A stretch of DNA of 64,000 bases from Neonectria sp. B-13 (lineage: Eukaryota > Ascomycota > Sordariomycetes > Hypocreales > Nectriaceae): the NCBI GenBank assembly GCA_002682825.1, contig NOKP01000003.1:2356001-2420000 (forward strand), given 5' to 3'. A program made the position numbers and the translations under genes. Positions 46,363-58,115 of the stretch are shown here, one piece after another. Each line of letters begins with the position of its first letter. Within the stretch, counting starts at the first letter, position 1. The notes below the pieces were generated by a model, which was not told the DNA's origin, made no database searches, and was given only the letters and a program-made list of their open reading frames with translations.

Positions 46363-48437
46363 TTGGAGGACTCGGTGCTGATGGGACTGCTTCAGAGCTT
46401 CCAAGAGCGGCTTGGGGGGCCTGCTAATATTCTCGCAGTAGTGGACCACGGGGTCACCGAACACGCCCAGCTTTTGTGACCAGGGATGACGATGTGGTTT
46501 GATTGACGTGACCTAGAGTGGGGCTCAATGCGAGTTTGGTATGGAGTTGACCCCGGACTAAGCAGCACACCTGCAGCCCACAGGTAGACCGTGAGGGAGC
46601 GTGCTCAGTCTTTGTAGTGCTTCTGTCTCTTGTGCAACACGGGAAACAAGCTGGCGCACAATGATGCGGTGCAAGCGGTTGGCTGCAGGAGAGACGAGTT
46701 TGGCCCGAAAGAGGAGGACCAAGGACCGATATAGAAGACGAGCCCCAACAAGGGAATGGATCCGTCTATTGAGTTGCACTCGTCGGGTGGGGGCAGCTTG
46801 TTTGCTATTCCCCCACAGCCTCGTTCCTGAACCCTTGACTCTGACTCTTTCCCTTGTCCCAGGTTTTCCGCCTCGGTTTGAACGGGCGCTGTCCACCTGG
46901 ATCGGACTCCTAGTCTCGGGTGTCCTTCGGTGAAAGCGTGTAAGAGGAATACGCCGCTAGGCGCACTGTTGCACTGTGCAAGGGAACAGGGCAAAGGGGG
47001 ATGGTAGTCAGAGAGAAAAGCGAAGAGCGGCAAGGGGAAACAGTGTAAGCAGTTACTGCCAAGTTGTCAATATGAGTATGAGGCAACCCGAGGTAAAGTA
47101 ACAATGAAGTACGGCTTGGGGTTATGGAGTGTGTGTATGGGTCTCGGTGAAGGTGTGGCGGCGGGCGATCGCGATGCGGCGCGGTAGGTGCGGTCGGAAC
47201 TTTCGGAGGGGAAGGGACAGGCCAGCCGGCACTGGGCAAACGGCAGGCGGCGCAAGAAGGAGGGAATGCCGGCCGTTTATATGCGCGTCGCGGGGAACTC
47301 CTTCCTGACACACGCCCCAAAGACACAGCTCTCCTGTCTTCCTAGAGCCCCCAAAACCAAGCCAAGGAGAAGGAGGGGGGGTGGCCCAGGTGAAGGAGAT
47401 GTTTACGGGGGGATTGGGCACCATCCCGATCGGGAAGGCACACTGTGCATCCCATTTTGTCACTTGCTTATTTCTTAGGTGATGTAGTCGAGATGGGATA
47501 CGTGATAGATTTAGCTGGCTGCTTCAACCTGCGACATTGTGTAATTTCTCGTGACAATATCGCTTTTAAAAACCTGGCCAGACTGCACTCGATTTCTTCC
47601 CCGGCCTCTTCAGTTTGTGACAAGTCCTTTGTTACCGCAAATACGATCGTCGCTCTGTTTTCAAGATCCCAACCCGGGGGCCTTCACCAGGGTAGTAGCA
47701 CTAACGAGCCTGATCGACCTTGCAAGTTACCGGCTGCCGGTGCGCGTCGGTGACTCGTTGGCGTCCCGCAGCTTCGCGCTCTGGTGGGGTCTCTTTATTT
47801 TCGTGTCGCAGTGTCCATTCCTGATTCCTCCTTGTGCAACGAACTGCGCTGAATCATCCTCACCTGGACCACCAGGGAATGCCGGCGCGCAAGGGATAGA
47901 AGAATACACGCACTGCGATGGATCCCTTGGTTATGACCTGGATGCCTTGCTGCAGGCCGTTGCTGACTCTAGGCTCCTTTCTCAGCCGCCTTTGTTGATT
48001 CATCAATCCTCAGCCCGGTGCCTGAACCGCGTTGCTGCCTCGGCTCCCTCCTGCTTGTGATGCCCGTCTGCCCTTGTTGGCGTCTGGTCGCGACCTGCGA
48101 ACCACTGCAGGCGGACAGGCGGCTGATTAATGGCTGGGTGCCTGTTCGAGGCTGAGACTCTCATCGACGAAATCTTAGATTTGCCCCTGATTACACAGTC
48201 TCGAGACCACACCAGCTGCCACCCACTCAAAACCACGGGATATATCAGTCAATGGCCAGTCCTACATTATATGTGAGTATAGCATCCTCTCTTTCCCCTT
48301 CTTCATTGCCCCCTGATGATACAATTTGAGCCTTTATTTCGGAGCTGGCCCGGTGACGACGAAGCCGAGTTTGACCTCTGGTTCCTGAATCACCACTCTA
48401 CGGGCTTGTCTATGAGTTTTTACTTGATCTAATCTGA

Positions 48438-49891
48438 CTATGACGCCTTCCCTCTTTTCGTCTCTGCAACCTCGAGTGTTCGTCTTCTGATCTCCTTCAC
48501 AGCGGCCCTGAGCCCCTGCAATCTCTTGTCCTCGGTGCTAGACAGAAAGAGTGACGCCACCGGCCACGCATGTATCCCGCCATCAAATTTCTGGCCTTCC
48601 ACCTCGATGCCCATTTTGCCTTGTCGCTTGACAAAGTCTTCGATGTCGGGTGCAAACACTTCTTCCTCTCCGAAGATGACGAAGTAGCCCCGTTCTGGGC
48701 TCGCTGCCCTCCAGAGCTTTTCGTCTACACAGTTCCCTGGCGAAGCTGGCTGTTGCTGGATCATGGCCTCACCTGCATATTCGTGTGCGTACTTCCACAA
48801 CGTACGCCGGTCCAGGAAGTCGCTCTTGGAAGCGTAATGCAGATTGGACATGAGAGTCACCCACGGTGAGATTAACGTAGCCATGCGTGGCATAGCTAAT
48901 GGTGGTGGTTGGGCGTTACCCAGACCTCCTCGTTCATGGGCGTTGGCCTTTCTCTCCTGACTGTCTGCTTGAGCACCCAACTCCAGCAACAAGCTTAGTA
49001 TCAGTGCGCCGCCGGCCGAGTCCCCAGCAACGCACACCTTGGAGGCGTCCTTGACGACCTTGAGAACGTGCCTGTAGCCCTCCAGTGCCTCCAGAACCTG
49101 CCTGGGGTAAACATCATCGGGCACTAATGTGTATTCGAGCGCGAAGATAGCGGGGTTGGTGAACCCGGCCTCCAAAAGTAGATGCTGCCACACTAGCAAG
49201 AATTCCAAGTAGAAGTAGCTTGATCCCATGCAGAAACCGCCACCTGGAGTATATTAGCTAGAATCAAGATGTGAACAATGTGACCATTTGATCCTACCAT
49301 GAGCATAGTAGAGAACAAAGTCAGGGGGGATATCAGGCCGGGGCATGAGCCAGATGCCCTTGGCTTTTACACTTCCCTATACACTGTGAGACCTTTGCGT
49401 TTTTCCTGTGTCGCGGGTTGGAACACATACCTCACCGACGACATACTCCCGCCAAGACGTGGGATATCTCAGGTAGCCATGACGGAACATTCGCCATCGG
49501 AGAAATGCGAGTGCAACGGGCTTCGAGAAGAAGACTCTTGACACATGGGCTGGGATGGATTTGAAAGCATACCGCACGCAGCGGACAACAAAGTCCTCAA
49601 ATAGACTCGATCCCTGAACAAATGCGGTCTGTTGACTTGGGTGGATAAAGTACCGCTCTTGGATGAGCTGATAGGGTAGCTCGACCACTGTTTGACATGT
49701 GAGCGTGAGAACCCTAGGCATCCGCTGGAGAGACGAAGCGGCTAGGAATTGGGGTATGACGAACAGAGAAACGGCAGGGTCTTTAGGGCCACGATCAAGG
49801 TTCGGATAACCCCAACGTCCCAGAAGAGCTTCGGTAGGAGGCAAAGGCAGAAGACGAGGCAGTCGATGAGACTGATGGGGCCGAGGATCAT
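48438..49891 (-). CDS. Membrane-anchored alpha/beta hydrolase (hormone-sensitive-lipase-like esterase)
   Basis: Four exons (49891-49765, 49687-49431, 49376-49298, 49243-48438), 422 aa. It belongs to the alpha/beta hydrolase-3 esterase/lipase group. The N-terminus MILGPISLIDCLVFCLCLLP is hydrophobic and looks like a signal anchor. The oxyanion-hole motif HGGGF (residues 154-158) is split by the third intron. The nucleophile is Ser230 in GDSAGG. Probable catalytic acid and base lie in FGEEEVFAPD and GIHAWPV near the C-terminus. The exon-1 donor GTTCGT is weak, but it is the splice that joins the hydrophobic N-terminus to the conserved VELPYQLIQERYF block. The substrate is unknown; sterol-acetate or lactone hydrolysis would be guesses. 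It is divergent from the DUF3605 gene (680 bp). Confidence 0.8.
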
Positions 49892-50571
49892 GGTCGGAAA
49901 TAGTGATCAGGGACGAGAGTGAGGAGCAACGTGAATCGAAGGTGTGCGCCCTTTGGAGGGTGAGTGATAGGTACCCTCTCCTAGGGCTTCGGTGTGGAAA
50001 AGTTTGAGAAATTCAGACAGGAAATCGAAGGAAGAAAAAGACCCGAAAAGCGAGGTCGTCGCAACTAGACCGACCCCTGGTTGTTGAACGCGCCTGGGCG
50101 ATGCCGGATGGAGGGGTCGATATCTATCTGGGTGACGTAGGACCTGGATGATCTCGGCACAACTCAACGCGGCCACCAACGGTGTATCAAGAAGGTACAT
50201 TCAACAATGCATTGGAAGACTGGAATGCTAAAATGATGGATCATTGACGTAGCTCAGGATACGGATAGTGAGCGATGCTTCAGGAGAATAAGTCCAGCTT
50301 GGCGTGTGAAAGCTGACATAAGCGACCCGTTCCTTACACCGCATGTCGACTGTGACATTGTTGCACACAGCCCGGGGAACTTTCACAAGCCTACTAGGAC
50401 CACCCTGCAACCTCTAATGCTTGGTATTTTCCTACGACAAGAGGTCGCTTGTTTGAATCGCGAGGCCTTCTTGTCTGGGCTCTCAATCTCGACCTGAACA
50501 CGTTTCTCAACACGCTCAACATTTTGGTTGACCCCACTTCAATCACGCACCATCAGCAACTCCACGGCATC
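49892..50571. promoter_or_regulatory. Divergent intergenic region, hydrolase / DUF3605 gene
   Basis: The 680 bp between two opposite start codons hold both promoters. I see no coding region and no obvious strong motif. Confidence 0.45.
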
Positions 50572-51290
50572 ATGGGTGAGGCGCCGCCAGAGGACTCGCC
50601 TTTTCCGCTGACGGAGGTGGACAAGTGGATTCTGTCACAGACAGATGAGGAATTCCACCTTCATGACTGGGAGGAGCTTAAGGAAATCATCGGTAAGGCA
50701 TTGCAGCACCTGGCAGTTCATAAACGCTTGGTCGATGGCTTCGTTAGCTATCAGATGTATCCTGACTAATATCCTGGGCAGCAAAGAACGACCTGCAGGT
50801 CCTCAAGCGCAAGCCATCTGACCTGCGCCGGTACATGAAATGGACCTCGGAAACTAAAGCTCAATACGGCTCAATGACCCAGTTCCTCCTTGACAACCGC
50901 CTGCCCAAGGCCTGGGGAGCACCCCCCTTCACTCCCACGTCCACCATCCCGTTTGAGAACGCCTCCGACTATCACGTCTTGATCAACGACTGGCCGTATG
51001 GGCTTGACCCGGAAATTCGACATATTGTCGTGTGGTTGCGTACTGGAATCCCTACCGATCCTGACACTGGAGACATGACGCCTGAGAGCAAGGCCTTGTG
51101 CGCAGCCTTCATCAAAAGGTACTTTGCCGACAGCCTCGGACCAGGCGGGGAGGACCGGATCGTGTGGTTCAAGAATTGGGTGGCTCTGCAGAGTGTGCGC
51201 GCCTTGGAACATATCCACGTGTTGGTGCGGAACGTCGATGACGACACCTTGAAGCGATGGACGGGAGAGCGGCCTACGAGAAGCAGCTAG
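50572..51290 (+). CDS. DUF3605 / GlcNAc-induced protein 1 (GIG1)-like protein
   Basis: Two exons (50572-50692, 50782-51290; 89-bp intron), 209 aa. It belongs to the fungal family annotated as N-acetylglucosamine-induced protein 1 (DUF3605), named after Candida GIG1, with unknown biochemical function. Family features visible are FPLTEVDKWILSQTDEEF at the start, NDLQVLKRKPSDLRRYMKW after the intron, NDWPYGLDPEIRHIVVW in the middle, and the WFKNW block followed by SVRALEHIHVLVR. There is no signal peptide or membrane helix, so it is probably cytosolic. The stop is 72 bp from the convergent SND2 stop. GlcNAc induction here is inferred only from the family name. Confidence 0.85.
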
Positions 51291-51362
51291 ATAGACGTTG
51301 GTCGCACCCGGATCCCCAGGTAATTGGCAGACAGAGAGCCCTTAAATAAAAGAAAGGATTGC

Positions 51363-51842
51363 CTAGGCGGTCCGTCGCGACCTGCGGTTTCCCTGAGGCG
51401 CAGCATCACTGGGAGCCTGCATCTCACCCATCTTCTGCTTGCCCATGCCGAGCAGCCCTTGGCCTAGATAGAAGCCATAGGCGGGGACGGCAGCCCAGAG
51501 CAGCCAGCCCCAGTTTCCAAAGAAGGTGGCGAGGATGGCGGATGCCCAAGTGACCCAGATGACGTCGAACATGTACTCAGTCAGGCCGGCAGCGGCAAGG
51601 TCCTCGCCAGCGGAGCGGAGCGCTTTGGTGGCCGGGTCGTACTTGGGTCGGCCCGAGACCTCAAGGACATACTGGCAGATGAGTGCCGGGGTGGAGAGAA
51701 GGCCGTAGAGCCAGAGGGAGCGGGGGCGGAAGAGGAAGTGGGCGAGGAGGAAGAGGACGTTGACGATGAGGGAACCGATGTGAAGGCTGTTGAGCGAGGC
51801 CGCGTTGGACTTTGCGCGGTCCTTCTTTGCCTTTTGAGCCAT
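51363..51842 (-). CDS. SND2: SND2 / TMEM208 ER-targeting membrane protein
   Basis: Single exon, 159 aa. It is a small ER membrane protein of the SRP-independent targeting (SND) pathway (yeast Snd2/Env10, human TMEM208), which helps insert proteins with internal or C-terminal membrane segments. The N-terminus is MAQKAKKDRAKSNAASL, then two close hydrophobic helices (about residues 22-60). A conserved loop follows (DLAAAGLTEYMFDVIWVTW), then further hydrophobic segments (about 100-135) and a basic tail RRSRRTA. The length is close to the family norm. Confidence 0.88.
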   Translation of the reverse strand: MAQKAKKDRAKSNAASLNSLHIGSLIVNVLFLLAHFLFRPRSLWLYGLLSTPALICQYVLEVSGRPKYDPATKALRSAGEDLAAAGLTEYMFDVIWVTWASAILATFFGNWGWLLWAAVPAYGFYLGQGLLGMGKQKMGEMQAPSDAAPQGNRRSRRTA

Positions 51843-53217
51843 TGCGTGTGTTGTAAGCGCAGGAGCGATTATGAGCTGGAGTAAAACGTATTTGAGGGTC
51901 GCAGACTAGGCGATGCTGTCAGGACAGGCGAATGGACACAGCGAGGGTTATGATGAAGGTGAGAGTGTCGTTGTGAACAGCGAGGCCAGATGTGGCGTGC
52001 GGATGAATCAAGGTGAGCGCCTCACAGGGCATGGCGCCACTTTCCAGTGGAGGAGGGACGGAAATTAGTGGGCGGCACACTGAGCACAGCAGGATCGGGT
52101 GGCTGATAGGTTCCATGGCGCCGGCGGCTGGAGCTGGCGGGGAGGCTTGGGCGGCACTGCACTGTGCGTTGTGAAGGCTTCCATGCATGTTGACGGTGAA
52201 GTAGATTCTTCCTGTGAAATGTTACGATAAATTTTGAAAGCAAGAGAGAGAGTACACTGGGAAGTTTCTAGTGATATTTCCCCCCTCTCGTCTAGATGAT
52301 TGAGGTATGTGCCCAAGCCTCGAATCTACCGTCACATCACCGCTGTGGTAGAACCGGTCGACGTCCAGAAGGTACCTCGTTGGCCCGCGGCTCTAGCGCA
52401 GGTACAGAAGTATCCCCAGCACACTCTCCTGCAGGCGTTGTCCTGTTGCTCGGCAAAGACACACCCTGCTTTGGCTGCGCGCCTCACCCAATCAAGGCAA
52501 CAGAACCACAACAACTTGAGAGTGCGCGCCTGGCCGTCACCACCACGACCACCGCATCCGCATCCACATCCGCACTCTTGACATTCTCACTCGACATTCA
52601 CGCCGTTCTCGCCCACAGAACACCAACCCCTACGGCCTCTTTCTCTGTGGTACTGCTGCTGTCGCCGCACCAGACCATGTGCCGCCTCTCTCACACTCGG
52701 TCCTGCTGGTAGTCGAGCTTGTCGTCCTTTTGTCGCCGATCCATCCATGTCCATTGTTCGTCCGGACCCACCGTTCTCCTTCACCACCAACCTTGGAGCC
52801 GCCGACGCTCTCACGATTCCGCGTCCACGTCTCCTTGCTTCACTATCGCGGGGCTGCATGTCCTCGGCGCTTCCGTCTGGGAAACTGGGACTGCTTTCGC
52901 CTCCTTTTCGCTAATTTATAATCCTGTTGGCGACGTTGTGTTGACGGCGACCGACCGTACAACCACCACCGAGGAGGGCCTTTGTTTTCTTTCGAATCGA
53001 CTCCCCGCCACGCCCAACGAGCAACGACTGACAACGACAACAACCCTTGTGAACGCCGAAAAGCCAACAGGGTTCGTCTCCCGAGTCGATTGGGCCACCA
53101 TTGATTACTTCCTCTTCTTTCTTCCCGACTGTCCCATGGCCTGTACACATCGCTAGCCTATTCCGTCTGCGCCATCACCCCCCATCACCACCAACCTCAC
53201 GGACAGCAACATCCAGC
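51843..53217. promoter_or_regulatory. Divergent intergenic region SND2 / CDC27
   Basis: The 1.4 kb between opposite start codons has C/T-rich and ACC-rich stretches toward CDC27 (52500-53210), consistent with a long 5' leader. Several short upstream open frames exist in that leader, but none resembles a protein family. Confidence 0.45.
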
Positions 53218-55755
53218 ATGGCGCCGACCCCGACAGCCGTCAGTGGTCTCCTGCGACAGACGATTTACTACCATCTCGACAACTCCTCTCACGAAAATGC
53301 ACTCTTCTTCGCTGAGCGGCTGACCGCCCAGGACCCCAAGTCCAGCGAATCCCCTTACCTCTATGCGCTATGTCACCTGCGCCTCGGCGATTACCGATCG
53401 GCCTACGATGTCAGCAAGCCCATGGGCTACCGAGGCGTCCACCTGGGATGCGCATGGGTGTTTGCGCAAGCCTGCATGGCTCTGGAGCGGCACAAAGACG
53501 GCATCACCGCGCTAGAGAAGTCGCGAGGGTTATGGTCGTCCAAGACCAACATGGGCAAGCATAGCGCAACGTCTCGAGCCGGTCTACCAGATGCCTCTGC
53601 TGTGCTATGCCTACTGGGAAAGCTACAGCGTGACTACGACGACAAGAAGAAGGCTATAAGCTGCTTCGAAGAAGCCCTGAAGCTAAACCCACTCATGTGG
53701 GATGCATTCACGGCACTCTGCGACATGGGCGTCGCTGTCCGAGTGCCCAACATCTTCAAAGTTAGCGACTCGCTGTTGCAGAACTTCGACCTGGAGTCCA
53801 GTCTAGTTTCCGAATCGAGAGACGGCTCATCATCAAATTCCTTAGACGCTCCCTCAAAGAGGTCGCAACGACATGCTATCACGGACTTGGGGAACGACCC
53901 GTTCAACGCCAATATCTCTCCCACCATCCACGAGCTGACCAACGGCGATGCTTTTGGGGACTCTGGAGACAGCAGCGACTTCATGACGAAAATTCAAGCA
54001 GCTAAGTTACGGAATGCAGCCTTGACAAATAGCAACACTGGCTCGGACGGCATGGAGACTCCTCCTGGGCCATCGCAGACGGTAGAAGTGCCGACAACTC
54101 GCGCTGCCAACCCACAGGAACCTCCTCACGCACCACCCCGGAGGGCGCGGAATGCCCACACCCTGGACCAAGGCCAAGAGGCACCGCCACGGATGAACTA
54201 TCGGTTAACATCGAAGCGGTCGACCAGGGCGCAAGAGAAGGGACACGATCAGGGCGCTGACCCTATGATGACAGATGCTCCAAACCCTCCGACCGGCACA
54301 CTACGCTCAGCAATCCCGGCAGTGGAGAGGAAGCGCACAGTATCAGGACACCCCGTGCCGCGCCCAGGACACTCTGAAGAGGCTGGGACTAGAAGGAGCG
54401 CAAGGCTCAACCTGTTTAAGCCGTCAACAAGAGCCAACTCGGGGGCCACAACCATAGGAGCGTCGGCCGGACGAGAGCTAAAGAAGGCTCGGCCCCCGAT
54501 CTCTTCTCGGATTGTCCGACCTGGGTCTAGTGGTTCTAATGTTGGACGGGTCGTCAGTGGAAACCGTAAGCCGTTGGAGGACACCCATGCCGACGTGGAC
54601 CATGGAGAGATGTCGAAGGCCAAGGAGGCCCCTCCCCAACCCGTTGCGCCGAAGACGACAGAGTTGGACACTATCAAGCAAGAAGAGGCTTTGAAGTGGA
54701 TTCTCGATCTCACTAAGAAGATCGCAACGGGGTATTACTCGTTTTCGCAATTCCAATGCCAGGAGAGTTTGCAAGCCTTCATGTCGCTTCCTTCGGCGCA
54801 TCAAAACACCCCATGGGTGCTGGCGCAAATGGGTCGAGCCCACTACGAACAGGCATCGTATGCGGAGGCAGAAAAGTTCTTTAGAAGGATGCGGGTACAA
54901 GCGCCGTCTCGCCTGGAGGATATGGAGGTATACTCGACTATTCTTTGGCACTTGAGGCGGGAGACGGATCTCTCGTTCTTGGCTCATGAACTTATTGACT
55001 CGTCTTGGCACTCTCCCCAAGCCTGGTGCGCCCTGGGCAATGCTTGGTCGTTAGCCCGCGATCATGAGCAAGCCCTACGATGCTTCAAGCGGGCGACGCA
55101 GCTGGACCCCAAATTCGCCTACGCATTTACACTGCAAGGGCATGAACACTTCACCAATGAAGAATACGAAAAGGCTCTCACCGCATATCGACAGGCGATT
55201 TCGGCGGATAAACGCCACTACAACGCCTATTATGGCATTGGCAGGGTCCAAGAGCGCCTAGGCGCCTATGACAAGGCGTACACGCACTTCCATGCTGCCC
55301 AGATCATCAACCCGAACAACACTGTACTGATCTGTTGTATGGGAACGATCTTAGAGAGGCAGAAGCAAATTATGCCAGCGCTGCAGGCATACAGCAAAGC
55401 CGTGGAGCTGGCGCCTCGAGCGGCCGATGTGCGGTACAAGAAAGCCCGAGCGCTGCTTGCCGTGGGTCAATTGGAGGCGGCACAAAAGGAGTTGATAGTC
55501 TTGAGGGACCTGGCGCCGGACGAGGCGACAGTACACTTCTTGCTCGGCCGGCTGTATAGGAGAACAGGCGAGAAGCAGCTATCAGTCCGGCACTTTACCA
55601 TTGCTCTCGCACTGGACCCAAAGGTGAGTCTTGAACTGTCATCCGCGTATGTTTTGTGTATCGTACTAACGGCCTGGAAGGCGGGCCAGCAGATCAAGGA
55701 AGCGATTGAGAGTTTCGAAGACGACGTGGCGATGGACGACTCCATGATGGCATGA
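53218..55755 (+). CDS. bimA: Anaphase-promoting complex subunit CDC27/APC3 (BimA)
   Basis: TPR scaffold subunit of the APC/C ubiquitin ligase, which binds the Ile-Arg tails of Cdc20/Cdh1 and APC10 and drives securin and cyclin destruction. N-terminal TPRs span about residues 5-170 (TIYYHLDNSSHENALFFAERL, YLYALCHLRLGDYRSAY). A disordered Ser/Pro/Arg-rich linker follows (about 200-480), then an array of TPRs (about 490-810, for example AWCALGNAWSLARDHEQALR and AYYGIGRVQERLGAYDKAYTHF). Near the end, 55624-55680 has a GTGAGT donor, a TACTAAC branch and an AG acceptor and is read as a 57-bp intron. Removing it gives LDPKAGQQIKEAIE, the family-like end, and 826 aa. It has no stop in frame, so the unspliced version (845 aa) is also open. 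Exons: 53218-55623 and 55681-55755. Confidence 0.95.
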   Translation: MAPTPTAVSGLLRQTIYYHLDNSSHENALFFAERLTAQDPKSSESPYLYALCHLRLGDYRSAYDVSKPMGYRGVHLGCAWVFAQACMALERHKDGITALEKSRGLWSSKTNMGKHSATSRAGLPDASAVLCLLGKLQRDYDDKKKAISCFEEALKLNPLMWDAFTALCDMGVAVRVPNIFKVSDSLLQNFDLESSLVSESRDGSSSNSLDAPSKRSQRHAITDLGNDPFNANISPTIHELTNGDAFGDSGDSSDFMTKIQAAKLRNAALTNSNTGSDGMETPPGPSQTVEVPTTRAANPQEPPHAPPRRARNAHTLDQGQEAPPRMNYRLTSKRSTRAQEKGHDQGADPMMTDAPNPPTGTLRSAIPAVERKRTVSGHPVPRPGHSEEAGTRRSARLNLFKPSTRANSGATTIGASAGRELKKARPPISSRIVRPGSSGSNVGRVVSGNRKPLEDTHADVDHGEMSKAKEAPPQPVAPKTTELDTIKQEEALKWILDLTKKIATGYYSFSQFQCQESLQAFMSLPSAHQNTPWVLAQMGRAHYEQASYAEAEKFFRRMRVQAPSRLEDMEVYSTILWHLRRETDLSFLAHELIDSSWHSPQAWCALGNAWSLARDHEQALRCFKRATQLDPKFAYAFTLQGHEHFTNEEYEKALTAYRQAISADKRHYNAYYGIGRVQERLGAYDKAYTHFHAAQIINPNNTVLICCMGTILERQKQIMPALQAYSKAVELAPRAADVRYKKARALLAVGQLEAAQKELIVLRDLAPDEATVHFLLGRLYRRTGEKQLSVRHFTIALALDPKVSLELSSAYVLCIVLTAWKAGQQIKEAIESFEDDVAMDDSMMA

Positions 55756-57278
55756 TATCATGAGGATCCAGGTTTGTAATGGGTAGCCTCGGACCGTTTG
55801 ATATGATATTTTTTTAGCATGGGAAAAGCCCAAGCGGGAAAATAGGGAATGGGTGGACTTGCGCCGTCGAGGGTGTTGAGGATATGTCCGCGTTCGAGTT
55901 CCACTATTAGATGGGGTAGCTCGGACAATATCAAGACACGGCGCAAGGCGAACGTGATGGATGGCATGAGAACATGTGGCATGGCATCGGCGTTTTTCGG
56001 CACGGCCGGGCTGCTTTTGTCGGCTTGGACTTTGGGAGGCAAATGGAACTGCGGGCTTCTTGTGTATAGGTACCGAAGCATGCGTTGCAGCACTTGTATA
56101 TTAAGGATGGCGACGGACGGAGAGCGGGAAGGAAACTGGGGTAGGATTATGGAGGAAGGTACCTAGACAATGAAGAGCTGGTGGGACTGATGGGATTCAG
56201 GATTCGTGTTTGTGTGTTTTGCACGTGTTTGGTGAATGTGTGTTGTTGAGTTGGATGTGAATGATTGATGTTGTGATGAAAACGGATAATGGGGACTGAC
56301 TCTACTTGAATCCAGCCTTATCAGCCACGTTCATCCATTGCGTAGATTAGCATTCATGCGCATGATTATGGCTGCCTTGAGTCAGGACATGGGCCAAGGA
56401 TGGTGGGATGGATGGAGACGCGACTGAGAGATGCATGATGCGATGATGACTTCTCTTCTCCGCTCTTGGCGAACCATTATCGAACTTTGAGGGATTTCGA
56501 AACTACAAGACCATGACTGACAACACCCGCCCGAGGGATAGCTAGTGAGGTTGATTCACGACGAATGCTAGAATAGGTTGTGCCAATAGCAGGCTAGGGG
56601 TAACTACATGGACATTCCTTGGCAAGATGCAAGCTCACATGGTGAGTTTTGACAGTCAGAGCATGGGCTAGGCACTAGATCTACTGGGCAATCCCCCTTA
56701 GGAATAAGTGCCATGGATTGAGGGAAACAACTTGCTGAGGATTCGTGATGTGATGCTTCAAGCTTGGATAGTCACCTGACTGGTGTTCCTGAGTCCCAAG
56801 GTCCTAACCTGGAAGGTGTTGTGTTGCAATAGTCTAGGCTGGCAGCCAATGATAAAAGCAGACACCTAATTACCGGGGCCGTATCCGTACCAACCAGTAA
56901 ATCGCCTTCCCGTCAGCAGGGCTCCATTTTCCCCGGGCAAGCACCGCAAGCTGCAACAGAGCGGCAGCACGGTGCCACAGCATGACCGTCCTAATATGGT
57001 ATAGCGGTGTCCGATTTTCCGATTTTTGGCGCCTGTTTACGCCTTTTACGCTTTGGGAGCCCTGGGACTTTACTGATCCCGTAGGCTGGGCTTACTGATT
57101 GCCAGCACGTATTTATTTCTCGCCCCTCGCGCCCCCCATAACCAGCGTTTTTTCCTTTTCTCCTCCGCCTCCCACTCCAGTGCATCATCACACACCCCCA
57201 AACGCGTCTTTATCCCCACGCCATCGCATCAACGCGACAACATCTACTTGATTTCATCAAACCTTCAATACATTCATC
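55756..57278. other. Intergenic region (histone H4 promoter side), no gene seen
   Basis: There is no supported coding sequence. CCAAT occurs at about 56845 in the last 450 bp before H4, the likely promoter. The rest has only short open frames without resemblance. No divergent H3 gene is present. Confidence 0.5.
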
Positions 57279-57797
<519 letters not shown>

Positions 57798-58115
57798 GCG
57801 CACTCGTTCTGTGCTTCTCTGTTGGACTGGTTGGCTGTTGGAAGAATTGCACACATGGCATGGAAGGATGTATTTGATTATGGCGTTGGGGGATCGGTCA
57901 CGATACTACTAGGCGTCATGGAAGACGACCTATCGAAATGAATACCACAATTGATTTGAATCGATATTGAATCCTTGACGCGTCATGTGCATGCTGAATG
58001 TAAGTTGGGTTAGGGGAACACCTTGGCCACCCTGGCCTGGACGCTGACTGAAGGTTGATCGGGAAGCTCATTAAATTACGCAGTGCATGGTAGTCTTGGT
58101 ATCATAGCAGTTGAA
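57798..58115. other. Convergent 3' region H4 / TRS20
   Basis: These 318 bp lie between two facing stop codons. They should contain both 3' UTRs. Nothing coding is seen. Confidence 0.5.

Larger units (their letters stand above)
45607..48437. other. 2.8-kb intergenic region with 10-bp and 12-bp tandem arrays
   Basis: No gene is supported on either strand. Two tandem arrays (45915-45950, 12-bp period; 46271-46362, 10-bp period) are the main structure. The left part is the NC2-alpha promoter (minus strand); the right part is the 3' flank of the alpha/beta hydrolase. The long minus-strand open frame across the 10-bp array is a by-product of the repeat. Confidence 0.5.

Noticed and set aside
45748..46464. 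238-codon minus-strand open frame with repeated TATDSYRQLP units
   Set aside because: The peptide repeat is a direct product of the 10-bp DNA array; the rest has no resemblance and no ATG context or splice support.
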